Notes: generated by a model from the sequence alone, not told the origin. A stretch of 64,000 nt of DNA from Streptomyces canus (GCF_030815415.1 NZ_JAUSWW010000001.1:5270001-5334000), one strand, 5' to 3'; positions 26,239 to 33,413 are shown, counted from the first letter of the stretch. Translations and numbers: made by a program.

Positions 26239-26751
26239 GTGGAGTCTTTGACTGTCCGTCCCTTCGAAGAGGTAGATCTAGGTGAAGCCGCGTCGGCATT
26301 GGTCGAGGTGCATTCCACTGACGGATACCCGGTTGAGGGGGTAGAGCAGCCCGAGGCTTGGTTGCGCTCCGATGACGTGATCGCCGCGTGGGTGGCAGAG
26401 CTCGATGGGTCCGTCGTCGGGCATGTCGCGATCATGCGCCCGCGGGGTGAAGACGCCGTCTCGCTTTGGATGCAGGAGAGCGGCGACAGTGAGGATCAAA
26501 TCGCCGTTCTCGCCAGGTTGTTCGTCGTCAAAGCTGCCCGGAAACACGCTGCCGGTGAGCGTCTCATGCGGGCTGCCATGAGCTACGGCAACGAGCATGG
26601 AATTCGACTGGTCTTGGACGTGATGACAAAAGACTCCGCTGCCATACGCCTCTACGAGCGGCTTGGTTGGCGCGAGATCGGCCGAGCTCCGCATCACTAC
26701 GGGGACGGCCAGAGCATCGATGCGGTGTGCTATGTCGCCCCAAGCAGCTGA
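26239..26751 (+). CDS. GNAT-family N-acetyltransferase
   Basis: A 170-residue GNAT protein. The fold is seen from VAWVAELDGSVVGHVAI through the acetyl-CoA loop (LFVVKAARKHAAGERLMRAA) to the last motif DSAAIRLYERLGWREIG. GTG 26239 follows AGGAG and lies 12 bases after gntR, so the two form an operon inside the AICE. Substrate unknown; such cargo genes may provide resistance or modify a small molecule or protein. Codon use is less GC-biased than chromosomal neighbours. Confidence 0.83.
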   Translation: MESLTVRPFEEVDLGEAASALVEVHSTDGYPVEGVEQPEAWLRSDDVIAAWVAELDGSVVGHVAIMRPRGEDAVSLWMQESGDSEDQIAVLARLFVVKAARKHAAGERLMRAAMSYGNEHGIRLVLDVMTKDSAAIRLYERLGWREIGRAPHHYGDGQSIDAVCYVAPSS

Positions 26752-26797
26752 TCCCGGTGCGGTAGGACTTTCCCTACTTCATCAAGGCTCGCTGCGC

Positions 26798-26823
26798 TCG
26801 CGGCCGTCCTGCTCCGGCCGCGA
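26798..26823 (+). terminator. Hairpin after the gntR-GNAT operon
   Basis: TCGCGGCCG / CGGCCGCGA, a perfect 9-bp stem with an 8-base loop, 46 bases after the GNAT stop. Confidence 0.55.
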
Positions 26824-26873
26824 ACGCCAACCGCCCTATGACCTGGGGCTCTTGCTCCGGTGACGCGGGGTAC

Positions 26874-27235
26874 GCCCGCGGGGAACCGCCGCCGCGATCC
26901 GGCCTAGGGATGGAAGACCCATCAGCACCCGTAGGGACCATAAGGCGCACGAGCACGAGACACCCCATCAAGACCATAAGACCCGAGCCGCCCAACGAAG
27001 TCGGGATCGATCCAAGGGGACCGAGGGGCCGCGCACGCGCGGCGGCGCCGGTCGGTCGCCGCCGCGCCGCCTCTATGTCTCCGCCACCGGCCGCGCACCG
27101 CCGCCCGCCCGTCGCCACCAGCAGCGGCCAAGAACCAAGCACCGGGTCATCAGGTACAGGGGATTGCCGCACACCAGGTCAACGACGCTTTGGGTTACCG
27201 AGAAGGCCGGATCGCGGCGGCGGTTCCCCGCGGGC
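26874..27235. repeat. Perfect 32-bp inverted repeat, arms 298 bases apart
   Basis: Bases 26874-26905 (beginning GCCCGCGGGGAACC) are the exact reverse complement of 27204-27235. The enclosed region has no convincing gene and a G+A/C+A-rich character (CACCCGTAGGGACCATAAGG...). No transposase is present. It may be part of a replication or transfer origin of the element. Confidence 0.8.
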
Positions 27236-27299
27236 TACCTCGCTACCGTGGCCGATGCCCCGTGGCTGGGGCGGTCGGCTCCGCGACTTTAGCCAGCCA

Positions 27300-27410
27300 C
27301 TTTGGCGCGAGCCTCGAAGATCATGGCCCCAACGTCGTGCTTTAACGGGCAGGTCCACAGACTGCCCGACTCGCCATGAGCTTACGGGGCCATGATCACT
27401 CGCGCCAAAG
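27300..27410. other. Large interrupted stem-loop, candidate single-strand origin
   Basis: Outer arms CTTTGGCGCGAG (27300-27311) and CTCGCGCCAAAG (27399-27410) pair; next GATCATGGCCCC (27319-27330) pairs with GGGGCCATGATC (27386-27397), leaving an asymmetric 7:1 bulge. Inside, CGGGCAG / CTGCCCG (27346-27352, 27362-27368) forms a second hairpin. There is no coding frame. In rolling-circle replicons such non-coding imperfect hairpins serve as lagging-strand (ssi/sso) origins. Confidence 0.6.
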
Positions 27411-27480
27411 CAGCTCCCGGCCAAAGTCGCTACGCCGACCGCTCGGCAATGTGCACCACACATTTCATTCGCGGGATCTT

Positions 27481-27571
27481 TGTTCGCGAAAGTTGTCCGG
27501 GAATGCTGTTCGCGAATGTCGTCCGCGAAATACGTTCGCGAATGCTGTTCTCGAAAGTTGTCCGCGAACTT
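27481..27571 (+). repeat. Seven tandem 13-bp iterons with core TTCGCGAA
   Basis: Seven exact-length 13-base units start at 27481, 27494, 27507, 27520, 27533, 27546 and 27559, with consensus yGTyCGCGAAtgy. The best core, TTCGCGAA, is itself palindromic. Variants are GTCCGGGAA and GTTCTCGAA. An out-of-phase degenerate copy precedes them. The block is AT-richer than anything around it. Likely a protein-binding array: TraB recognition (clt) or Rep/partition site. Confidence 0.85.
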
Positions 27572-27576
27572 TCGCT

Positions 27577-27617
27577 TGCACAAGTGGTCTGCAATTTCGT
27601 ATGCGCAAGTGGTATGC
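27577..27617 (+). repeat. Two 16-bp direct repeats, 25-bp period
   Basis: TGCACAAGTGGTCTGC-type and TGCGCAAGTGGTATGC-type units at 27577-27592 and 27602-27617 differ by two bases and follow the 13-bp iterons directly. Probably part of the same cis-acting locus. Confidence 0.65.
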
Positions 27618-27909
27618 GAAAGTAATTAGTGGATAACCGCTCTGACCTGCCCGTTTGCCAGTCCTGGGCGGAGTGCTAAAGAATCCAAGTCTGCGACGCC
27701 AGTCGCAGCCCGAGAAGGGGGAGGGATGGCCGCATGCCCGAAAGCGAAGGGTGTTCTTCCGGTCCGCAGTCAACAGATCGCCGGGTTGTAGCGAGCGCGG
27801 CCGACCGCTGCAACTTAAGCTGCCCCGCCTCGGGTCCACGAAGCACCCACCCAGTCGCAGGCTGGCAGGCGAGGCGACCGGGTGGGCCCGAACCGTAGGA
27901 GGTTCAAGC

Positions 27910-28119
27910 ATGAGTGTGGCCCTTCCCTCGTGGAGGCTGTCAAACCCCGGCCTAAGACCGTGGGTGATCACAGTGGTCGTAGTCGTCGTGATCACGTGGC
28001 GTAGAGCGGCTGACGTGGCGAGCGCTTACGCCGATGCCCTCGCCCTGACGACCGTTCTCTTCGCAGGGGCGGTACAGCAGCGAAGTACAGCAACCACAGC
28101 AACCAACTGCGCCCGGTAG
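27910..28119 (+). CDS. Small membrane protein at the right end of the AICE
   Basis: A 69-residue protein starting MSVALPSWRLSNPGLRPWVI with two hydrophobic segments (TVVVVVVITW and DALALTTVLFAGAV). A strong AGGAGG lies 7-12 bases before ATG 27910. The leader upstream is highly structured: CCACCC-A-GTCGC (27848-27859 region) can pair with GCGAC-C-GGGTGG. The last 16 codons overlap the right candidate integrase arm site. A longer frame from 27655 exists, but the ribosome site decides for 27910. Unrecognised; could be a spread or entry-exclusion peptide. Confidence 0.6.
   Translation: MSVALPSWRLSNPGLRPWVITVVVVVVITWRRAADVASAYADALALTTVLFAGAVQQRSTATTATNCAR
28072..28092 (+). promoter_or_regulatory. 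Candidate integrase arm site, right
   Basis: Identical 21 bases to 18534-18554 (two GTACAGCA units spaced 13 bp), in the same orientation, 85 bases before the attR core. An extra partial unit (CCACAGCA) follows. Confidence 0.6.
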
Positions 28120-28177
28120 CCTCCTCGTAGGGCCATGAGGCGACAGGTATGACCGCTACCGACTGATCCACATAGAG

Positions 28178-28221
28178 CTACGGATCAGAAGGTTGCAGGT
28201 TCGAATCCTGCCGAGTGCACA
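28178..28221 (+). repeat. Right attachment repeat (attR core), 3' remnant of tRNA-Arg
   Basis: Forty-four bases identical to 18442-18485. Only the anticodon loop to 3' end of the tRNA is present, so it is not a functional tRNA. It marks the element's right boundary. Confidence 0.93.
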
Positions 28222-28225
28222 TGAA

Positions 28226-28259
28226 GCGAGAGGCCCCGGAGAGATCCGGGGCCTCTCGC
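28226..28259 (+). terminator. Original chromosomal terminator of tRNA-Arg
   Basis: A 14-bp perfect stem (GCGAGAGGCCCCGG / CCGGGGCCTCTCGC) with loop AGAGAT. It now follows the attR remnant. Its inner part is shared with the element-borne copy at 18493-18518. Confidence 0.8.
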
Positions 28260-28337
28260 GTTGTCGGGGGCGGCGACAGACTGCGCGCTGAGCGTCGAGT
28301 CCGCGTAGGAGAGGGACCGCCGGCATCCGCACACGAA

Positions 28338-28367
28338 AGAGGCCCCGGCGGGATGTCCGGGGCCTCT
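28338..28367 (-). terminator. Terminator of the 68-aa protein gene
   Basis: AGAGGCCCCGG / CCGGGGCCTCT, 11-bp stem, 36 bases beyond the stop of the leftward gene at 28403. Confidence 0.65.
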
Positions 28368-28402
28368 GGCGTTCTGGGTCTGGCGGTAAGAAGGGGGCGG
28401 GT

Positions 28403-28609
28403 TCAAGCCGTGGCTCCTGCCAGGCGGTGGAACGCCTCGGTGGTGCGGGGGTGGGCCAGCTCGTCCAGGAGGTGGCGCCACTCGGGGTCGGCCGCGGGCG
28501 AGTGGGTCTGGTCCCAGGCGGTGAGGAGCGGGGCGAGTTCGCTCTCGTGCGCGGTCTCGGTCAGGGCGGCCACGGTGGTGTTCGGCTCGGGGGAGGGCAG
28601 CGACTGCAT
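28403..28609 (-). CDS. Small hypothetical protein, 68 aa
   Basis: Starts MQSLPSPEPNTTVAALTETA and continues LLTAWDQTHSPAADPEWRHLLDELAHPRTTEAFHRLAGATA. Mostly helical, acidic, no signal peptide or known domain. GGAAGGACATCC directly precedes ATG 28609, which decides against the longer frame to 28687. A terminator follows. It is the first chromosomal gene after the AICE. Function unknown. Confidence 0.65.
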   Translation of the reverse strand: MQSLPSPEPNTTVAALTETAHESELAPLLTAWDQTHSPAADPEWRHLLDELAHPRTTEAFHRLAGATA

Positions 28610-28946
28610 GGGATGTCCTTCCGGGGAGGTGTGATGTGCCTCGGGCTGTGCCTCGGGTCTGTGCCTCTCGGATCCTCTGCTTTCCACGATGCCCCCCTCG
28701 GCCTTCAGCCGCCATGGAGCGACCTACCGCGTGGGGGGTGTAGTTAGCCGTACCCCAGGGGACGGCTAGCACCCCTCGACCGGGGCTCGAGAACGGCCGC
28801 CCGGGAGCCGCGCGGGCGTGCTACGTCGGAGTCGGACGAGGTCCCGCCGGAAAGGGACCCGGAGCAAGTGGCGTGCTGCCCTTGCCTGTTGGTGACGAAC
28901 GTATGTGCTTGTGCTGCCTGTTCGAATCCGCATACTTTCTCGCGTC
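28610..28946. other. 337-base intergenic region between divergent genes
   Basis: No gene seen. Contains promoters for the small leftward gene and the rightward secreted protein, and a hairpin at 28745-28768 (TAGCCGT-ACCCC-A-GGGG-ACGGCTA) flanked by GGGGTG / CACCCC. The hairpin could be an operator or a transcription stop. Confidence 0.45.
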
Positions 28947-30233
28947 ATGACCATGACGCGAAGAGCGATCATCAAGGGCATGGCCGCCGCACCGTTCGTC
29001 GGTGCCGCCGGCAGCCTGCTCGCCCCCACCGCCGCGCACGCCGCGACCATCGAAGCCGGCCAGTACTCACTGACCAGCCGCTCCTCCAACAGCCACGGCG
29101 AATTCGCCGCCCTGGCAGCCGGGTTGGCGGCCAGTCTGACCAAGGTGGACGCGACCACCGTCATAGCCGACACCAACCACAGCGCCGACGCGCTCAGCAG
29201 CGCCCCCAGCACGTCCGAGGCCTTCCAGGCCGGTTTCGCCTGGGACCCCGACGACCAGAAGGTCGCCTACTGGATACCCCAGGGCGTCACCACCAGCGCC
29301 GACGCCTACGGCAACGGGCTCTACCCCGAGGGCGGCAGCAACAAGGTCATCCTGGTCTCCTGGTACTTCGAGACCGACCCCGACGAAGACGGCGACGACG
29401 ACTACGCGCTCGACAAGGGCATGCGGCTCACCTTCGTCGACTACAACAACCCCTCCGCACCCACCTATCGGCATGTACTGCTGGTCGAACCGGTGAGGAC
29501 CGGCACGGGCGCGTACTCCTTCAACCCCGTCCGCAAACACGCCGGCGGCATCATGTGGTACGGCAATCTGCTGTACGTCGTCGACACGTACAAGGGTCTC
29601 AGGATCTTCGACCTCAACACCCTCTTCACCGTCCCCACCACGGAGAAGGACGTGTGCGGTCTGCACACCGACGGTCGGTACTACGGCTACGGCTACAAGT
29701 ACGTCCTCCCGCAGAGCCACGCCTACGACAACGCGGGAACCTGGCTGCGCTACTCGGCGATAGGCCTCGACCGCGCCAGCACGCCCGACAGCCTGGTGAT
29801 AGGCGAGTACTCGCTCTCCGGCGTCGTCGACTACGACGAGCCGGGCGACCCCTTCCTCGGCTCGACCAAGCCCACCAACACCGTGCCCAAGGTGGTCCGC
29901 TGGGAGCTCGACTACACCGACCGGCACCCGGGTTCGCTCACCGCGACCGAGGCCGTCACCGTCGCCCAGCAGAAGATCCAGGGCGTCGTCTCCCGCAAGA
30001 CCAAGCACTACCTCTCGGTCAGCGCCGGCAAGTCCACCGCGGGCACGCTGCGCACCTTCACCTCCGGCGCGAACAGCGCGAGCACCATCGCCGATCTCGC
30101 CATCGGCTCCGAGGACCTCAGCTTCCACAGCAGCGGCGCGTCGGGCTGGTCGTACAGCGAGTCAGTGATCTGGAACGCCAGCGAGTACGTCGACAAGCGG
30201 TACGTGTACGCGATCCGGGCCGACGGCTCCTGA
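28947..30233 (+). CDS. Secreted protein with Tat-like signal peptide, unknown function
   Basis: A 428-residue protein. The N-terminus MTMTRRAIIKGMAAAPFVGAAGSLLAPTAAHA has basic residues before a hydrophobic run and an AHA cleavage site, resembling a Tat signal. The mature part looks beta-rich, with repeated short strands (KVAYWIPQGVTTSADAYG; GGIMWYGNLLYVVDTYKGLRIFDLNTLF; YSLSGVVDYDEPG) suggesting a beta-propeller-like fold, and acidic runs such as DEDGDDD that might bind calcium. I do not recognise a named family. ATG 28947 (or 28953) is chosen for the signal peptide. A terminator separates it from the convergent GtrA gene. Confidence 0.78.
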   Translation: MTMTRRAIIKGMAAAPFVGAAGSLLAPTAAHAATIEAGQYSLTSRSSNSHGEFAALAAGLAASLTKVDATTVIADTNHSADALSSAPSTSEAFQAGFAWDPDDQKVAYWIPQGVTTSADAYGNGLYPEGGSNKVILVSWYFETDPDEDGDDDYALDKGMRLTFVDYNNPSAPTYRHVLLVEPVRTGTGAYSFNPVRKHAGGIMWYGNLLYVVDTYKGLRIFDLNTLFTVPTTEKDVCGLHTDGRYYGYGYKYVLPQSHAYDNAGTWLRYSAIGLDRASTPDSLVIGEYSLSGVVDYDEPGDPFLGSTKPTNTVPKVVRWELDYTDRHPGSLTATEAVTVAQQKIQGVVSRKTKHYLSVSAGKSTAGTLRTFTSGANSASTIADLAIGSEDLSFHSSGASGWSYSESVIWNASEYVDKRYVYAIRADGS

Positions 30234-30243
30234 CCGCATGAAC

Positions 30244-30268
30244 GGGGCCCCGGGAGATCCGGGGCCCC
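30244..30268. terminator. Bidirectional terminator
   Basis: GGGGCCCCGG / CCGGGGCCCC with loop GAGAT, between the convergent secreted-protein and GtrA genes. Confidence 0.75.
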
Positions 30269-30281
30269 GAAGGCGAGGAGG

Positions 30282-30776
30282 TCAGCGGGCGAGCAGCAGG
30301 TCGCCGTGGTGGACGCGGCCGCCGCGCACGGGACGTACCGCCACAGCCTTCGTCTCCTTGCGGCCGGCGAAGACGAACAGCCGCAGCACCAGGAACCGGC
30401 CGATCCCGGCGAGACCGGAGGCGCCGAGGTAGACCGCCTGCTCCCAGGCCAGGCTCGGCGAGGACTGCACCGAGTGCAGGACGAACATCGCGGCGCAGGT
30501 CACGACGTAGGCGGCGGTCGCCGAACCGGCCGACTGGAGGTGGCGGCGCAGACCCGCGCGGCCGCCGGTGCCGAAGGTGAACAGGGCGTGCAGTTCGGTG
30601 CAGAGGATCGTCGACGCGACCGTGATCACCGCGTTCGCCGCCGCCCAGGGCATCAGCAGCGCCAGCAGCGGAACCGCCGCGCTGGACAGGACCCCGACCC
30701 CGCCGCCGCACACCACGAACCGGACGAAGGAAGCGAGCGGGCCCACCGGCTCGGCCCCTGTGCGCTGCGTCTCCAT
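30282..30776 (-). CDS. GtrA-family membrane protein
   Basis: A 164-residue protein with four membrane helices (SFVRFVVCGGGVGVLSSAAVPLL; ANAVITVASTILCTELHALF; ATAAYVVTCAAMFVLHSV; AVYLGASGLAGIGRFLVLRLFVF). The family signature FVRFVVCGG near the start and RFLVLRLFVFAGR at the end identify GtrA. These proteins are thought to help polyprenyl-phosphate-linked sugars cross the membrane for cell-surface glycosylation. GGAAGGAACC precedes ATG 30776. No glycosyltransferase is adjacent here; one with its own GtrA domain lies 5 kb away. Confidence 0.88.
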   Translation of the reverse strand: METQRTGAEPVGPLASFVRFVVCGGGVGVLSSAAVPLLALLMPWAAANAVITVASTILCTELHALFTFGTGGRAGLRRHLQSAGSATAAYVVTCAAMFVLHSVQSSPSLAWEQAVYLGASGLAGIGRFLVLRLFVFAGRKETKAVAVRPVRGGRVHHGDLLLAR

Positions 30777-30967
30777 GACGGTTCCTTCCGGGCGGGGCGC
30801 GAATCTGACGGACCACAGCTGACCCCGGACCGGCTTCAGTGGAGTTTCACCGCGGCTTCAGCCCGGATCAGCGTGGTTCTACGATCTCGTCGCGCGCCCC
30901 TCGGAACGAGGGTGTCCCCTACCGAATCGATGGTGGAGCCAGCCCCACCATCGCCCTGCGCCAGGCC

Positions 30968-31450
30968 CTACTCGCCGTCCTGGCCCCGGAGTTCCTCGAT
31001 GTACTCCAGCGCCAGTCCCGTCGTGCGTGTGAACCAGTCGTCCAGTACGGCGATCTCGTCCGCGGAGTAGTCGGCGAAGAGGGTGTTGAGGCGGGCGTAG
31101 TAGGGGCCGTAGAGGGCCTCGACGCGGGCGACCGCGGCCGGGACGGCGGCGACGCGGACCCGGCGGCGGTCGTCGGGGTCGGGCCGGCGGGTGATGTAGC
31201 CGCCGCGTTCGAGGCGGTTGAGGATGCCGGTCATCGCGCCCGTCGTGACATGGGCGTGCTCCGCGAGGTCACCCGCGGTGAGCAGGTTCTCGCCTGCCTT
31301 CAGGACGCAGCCGAAGCAGAGGAGATCGGTGACGTTCAGGCCCAGCCGCTGGGCCATCTCCTGCTGGCCGAGCAGATGCGTCGCGATGAGGGAGTCCATC
31401 GAGGACAGCGCCTGGGCCGGGGTGGCGGCGGGGCGGGGCTCGGCTTGCAT
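30968..31450 (-). CDS. MarR-family transcriptional regulator
   Basis: A 160-residue winged-helix protein: LGLNVTDLLCFGCVLKAGENLLTAGDLAEHAHVTTGAMTGILNRLERGGYITRRPDPDDRRRVRVAAV gives the recognition helix and the D-x-R-R wing. N- and C-terminal helices form the dimer region. It should act as a ligand-responsive repressor. The divergent gene at 31539 encodes a small membrane protein. The short intergenic region contains two similar TTA-n-TCGTGAGA elements, so it probably regulates both itself and its neighbour. Confidence 0.88.
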   Translation of the reverse strand: MQAEPRPAATPAQALSSMDSLIATHLLGQQEMAQRLGLNVTDLLCFGCVLKAGENLLTAGDLAEHAHVTTGAMTGILNRLERGGYITRRPDPDDRRRVRVAAVPAAVARVEALYGPYYARLNTLFADYSADEIAVLDDWFTRTTGLALEYIEELRGQDGE

Positions 31451-31462
31451 CTGCTGATTACC

Positions 31463-31508
31463 TTAGATCGTGAGAGGTTTCGCTGCTAAATTTCTTACGT
31501 CGTGAGAT
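31463..31508. promoter_or_regulatory. Direct repeat in the marR promoter region
   Basis: TTAGATCGTGAGAG (31463-31476) and TTACGTCGTGAGAT (31495-31508) lie in an AT-rich gap between the divergent marR and membrane-protein genes. They start 32 bases apart, about three helical turns. Candidate MarR binding elements. Confidence 0.45.
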
Positions 31509-31538
31509 GTTCTGTTGCTGTGAGCGGGAGGCGGGTAC

Positions 31539-31937
31539 GTGAGTGCGCACCAGTATGACGAGGGGCACACGGTCGCGGGGTGGACCGGATGCGCCGTGGC
31601 CGTCGTCGGATCGGCCGTTCTGGGAATCGGGACGATCATGGTGTCCGCCCCGGTGCTGGCGGGCGGGCTCGCCATCGTCGTGGTGAGCGCCCTCGTCACC
31701 TGGGCCCTGCACCTCACCGGCTGGGGCAAGCCGCCGGGACGACGGCCTCGGGAGGAGTGGGGGATGCGGGTGCGGGACAGCTCGGCGCGCGACGGGCATC
31801 CGGGGTGCGTGGGGTGCCGGCTGGCGGGACGGGGCCGGGTCAGGAGTACGGCGGTGGAGCCGGTGCCCGAGCCGGGGGCGGGGCCGGTCGTGGTGACGGG
31901 GGAGCCGGAGCCCGCGGCGGCGGCGGCCGCTCGCTGA
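31539..31937 (+). CDS. Small membrane protein (HGxxPAAW-like)
   Basis: A 132-residue protein with two N-terminal membrane helices (GWTGCAVAVVGSAVLGIGTIM and VLAGGLAIVVVSALVTWALHL). The start EGHTVAGWTG and the following WGKPPGRRPREEWGMRVRD resemble Streptomyces HGxxPAAW-family proteins. A CVGCRLAGRGR motif follows, then a Pro/Glu/Val/Ala-rich C-terminal tail. GTG 31539 is preceded by GGGAGGCGGG. Function unknown; divergent from a MarR regulator that may control it. Confidence 0.7.
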   Translation: MSAHQYDEGHTVAGWTGCAVAVVGSAVLGIGTIMVSAPVLAGGLAIVVVSALVTWALHLTGWGKPPGRRPREEWGMRVRDSSARDGHPGCVGCRLAGRGRVRSTAVEPVPEPGAGPVVVTGEPEPAAAAAAR

Positions 31938-31994
31938 CCTCTGTTTCCGCTGCTCACCGCCCGCTGTCAGTGCCGGCCTCTACTCTCGTCTGCG

Positions 31995-32867
31995 ATGGCA
32001 CATGCATGGAAGTGCTCGGGGCTGCGGTGGGCGGCGGACGGTCCCGAGCTGGCGTGGGAAGGCGGTCGGCGCAGTGCGCTGACCTGGGGGAAACGGGTGG
32101 CCTTCGGGGTCGCGGACGGGGGTGTGCGGACATGTGTGGGCGCGCGGGGGCATGCGTGTCCGGTGCGGTCGGCCGTGTCGGGGCGCAGTACGGGGGCGCG
32201 GTGCGAGGAGTGCGCGCGGCTGGACCGGGCACACTCCGTCGCCGCCGACACCATCGCGGACGATCCACGGCCGTACCACGTCTATCTGGCCTGGTTCGGA
32301 CCCGGCATGACCAAGGTCGGGATCACCGCCGAAGAACGGGGCTCCGCGCGGCTGCTCGAACAGGGTGCGGTCTGTTTCACCTGGCTCGGCGTCGGCCCGC
32401 TCATGGCGGCCCGGCGGACGGAGGAGCTGCTGCGGGCCGCCCTGCGGGTGCCTGACCGCATTCCCTACGCCGACAAGCGGGCGGTGCGGTCCGGGCTGCC
32501 CGGCACCGAGGCGGAGCGGGCCGCCGAGATCCGCGAACTGCACGCACGGGCCGTGGGGCTGGGCGGGTGGCCGGAGTCGCTGCGGGCCGAGCCCTGCCAA
32601 CCCGTCGACCATGTGCGGGTGTTCGGGCTGGCGGACCTGCCCGCCCCCGCCGGTGTGGTCGCCGAACTCGTCGCCGGGGGTGCGGTGGGAGGACGGCTGG
32701 TCGCCGCCGCCGGACCCGATCTGCATCTGGAGACCGGGGGCGGAGTGGTCGTGCTGGACACGCGGTTGATGACGGGGTGGGGGCTGATCCCCGTCGACAC
32801 CGAGGAACTTTCGGTGCCGGTGCGGGAGTTCAGGAGGGCGACAGGGGTGCAGGACGGATTGTTCTGA
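31995..32867 (+). CDS. DUF2797 family protein
   Basis: A 290-residue cytoplasmic protein. A conserved central block, RPYHVYLAWFGPGMTKVGITAEERGSARLLEQGAVCFTWLGVGPLMAARRTEELL, is the hallmark of DUF2797 and resembles the GIY-YIG nuclease core (Y-V-Y-L ... K-V-G-I-T). A Cys cluster (CVGARGHACPV, CEEC) in the first third may bind zinc. No catalytic proof of nuclease activity is visible. It follows the small membrane gene by 57 bases on the same strand. Confidence 0.8.
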   Translation: MAHAWKCSGLRWAADGPELAWEGGRRSALTWGKRVAFGVADGGVRTCVGARGHACPVRSAVSGRSTGARCEECARLDRAHSVAADTIADDPRPYHVYLAWFGPGMTKVGITAEERGSARLLEQGAVCFTWLGVGPLMAARRTEELLRAALRVPDRIPYADKRAVRSGLPGTEAERAAEIRELHARAVGLGGWPESLRAEPCQPVDHVRVFGLADLPAPAGVVAELVAGGAVGGRLVAAAGPDLHLETGGGVVVLDTRLMTGWGLIPVDTEELSVPVREFRRATGVQDGLF

Positions 32868-33012
32868 CAGACCTGACGGACCTGACAGCTCTGCCAGGCC
32901 CGACGGTTCGGGCGACCCGCTGGAGGCGGATGGCAAAGACTCGGATCCCTCCCGGATCCCTTTCGGCAAGGTGCCTGGACACGGCGCCCGGCCGGGAACG
33001 ACCGTGGATGAC

Positions 33013-33372
33013 ATGAGCGATCACCGTATTGCACCTGTCGTACCCGTCGCCGCCCACGAACCTCCGTACTACGCCGTCGTCTTCACCTCCCTGCGTACCG
33101 AGGAGGACACCGGATACGGCGCCACCGCGGAGCGCATGGGCGAGCTGGTCCAGCACATCCCCGGCTTCCTCGGCGAGGACTCGGCCCGCACACCGGGCGG
33201 GCTGTCGATCACCATCGCCTACTTCCGGGACCTGGCCGGCATCGAGCAGTGGCGTCAGAACGCGGAGCACCGGGAGGCCAAGGAGCACGGGCGGGCGCAC
33301 TGGTACGAGCGGTACTCACTGCACATCGCCCGGGTCGAGCACAGTCACGGCTTCCAGCGGGCCGACCGGTGA
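33013..33372 (+). CDS. Antibiotic biosynthesis monooxygenase (ABM)-fold protein
   Basis: A 119-residue alpha-beta barrel protein: PPYYAVVFTSLRTEEDTGYGATAERMGELVQHIPGFLGEDSAR, then ITIAYFRDLAGIEQWRQNAEHREAKEHGRAHWYERYSLHIARVE. This is the pattern of ABM/heme-degrading-like monooxygenases (single ferredoxin-like repeat that dimerises). No cofactor-binding residues can be assigned; many members are of unknown function. ATG 33013 is chosen over an upstream frame start at 32971. The ribosome site is weak. Confidence 0.83.
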   Translation: MSDHRIAPVVPVAAHEPPYYAVVFTSLRTEEDTGYGATAERMGELVQHIPGFLGEDSARTPGGLSITIAYFRDLAGIEQWRQNAEHREAKEHGRAHWYERYSLHIARVEHSHGFQRADR

Positions 33373-33413
33373 GAGGTCCGGCCGCTGAGAAGGCAAGGAG
33401 CCTCCAGGGCGTT

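Larger units (their letters stand above)
18442..28221. mobile_element. Integrated actinomycete integrative and conjugative element (AICE, pSAM2-like)
   Basis: About 9.8 kb bounded by 44-bp direct repeats of tRNA-Arg(ACG). Leftward genes from the inner side: SCO3933-type protein, traSA/traB (frameshifted), small proteins, Spd-like membrane proteins, repSA-like, xis, int. Rightward: GntR regulator, GNAT, a non-coding region, one small membrane protein. This is the standard pSAM2-type order (int-xis-rep-spd-tra-kor). GC content is lower than the flanks, especially at 27.4-27.65 kb. All modules for excision, replication and regulation are present, but transfer depends on whether the traB frameshift is real. 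Confidence 0.93.

Noticed and set aside
27481..27571. CRISPR array
   Set aside because: Units are contiguous with no spacers and only 13 bases long; no cas genes are present.
27655..27909. N-terminal extension of the small AICE membrane protein
   Set aside because: No ribosome site at 27655 and no membrane or domain signal, whereas AGGAGG sits directly before ATG 27910.
28178..28221. A second tRNA-Arg gene
   Set aside because: Only the 3' half matches; there is no 5' acceptor or D-arm. It is the attR remnant.
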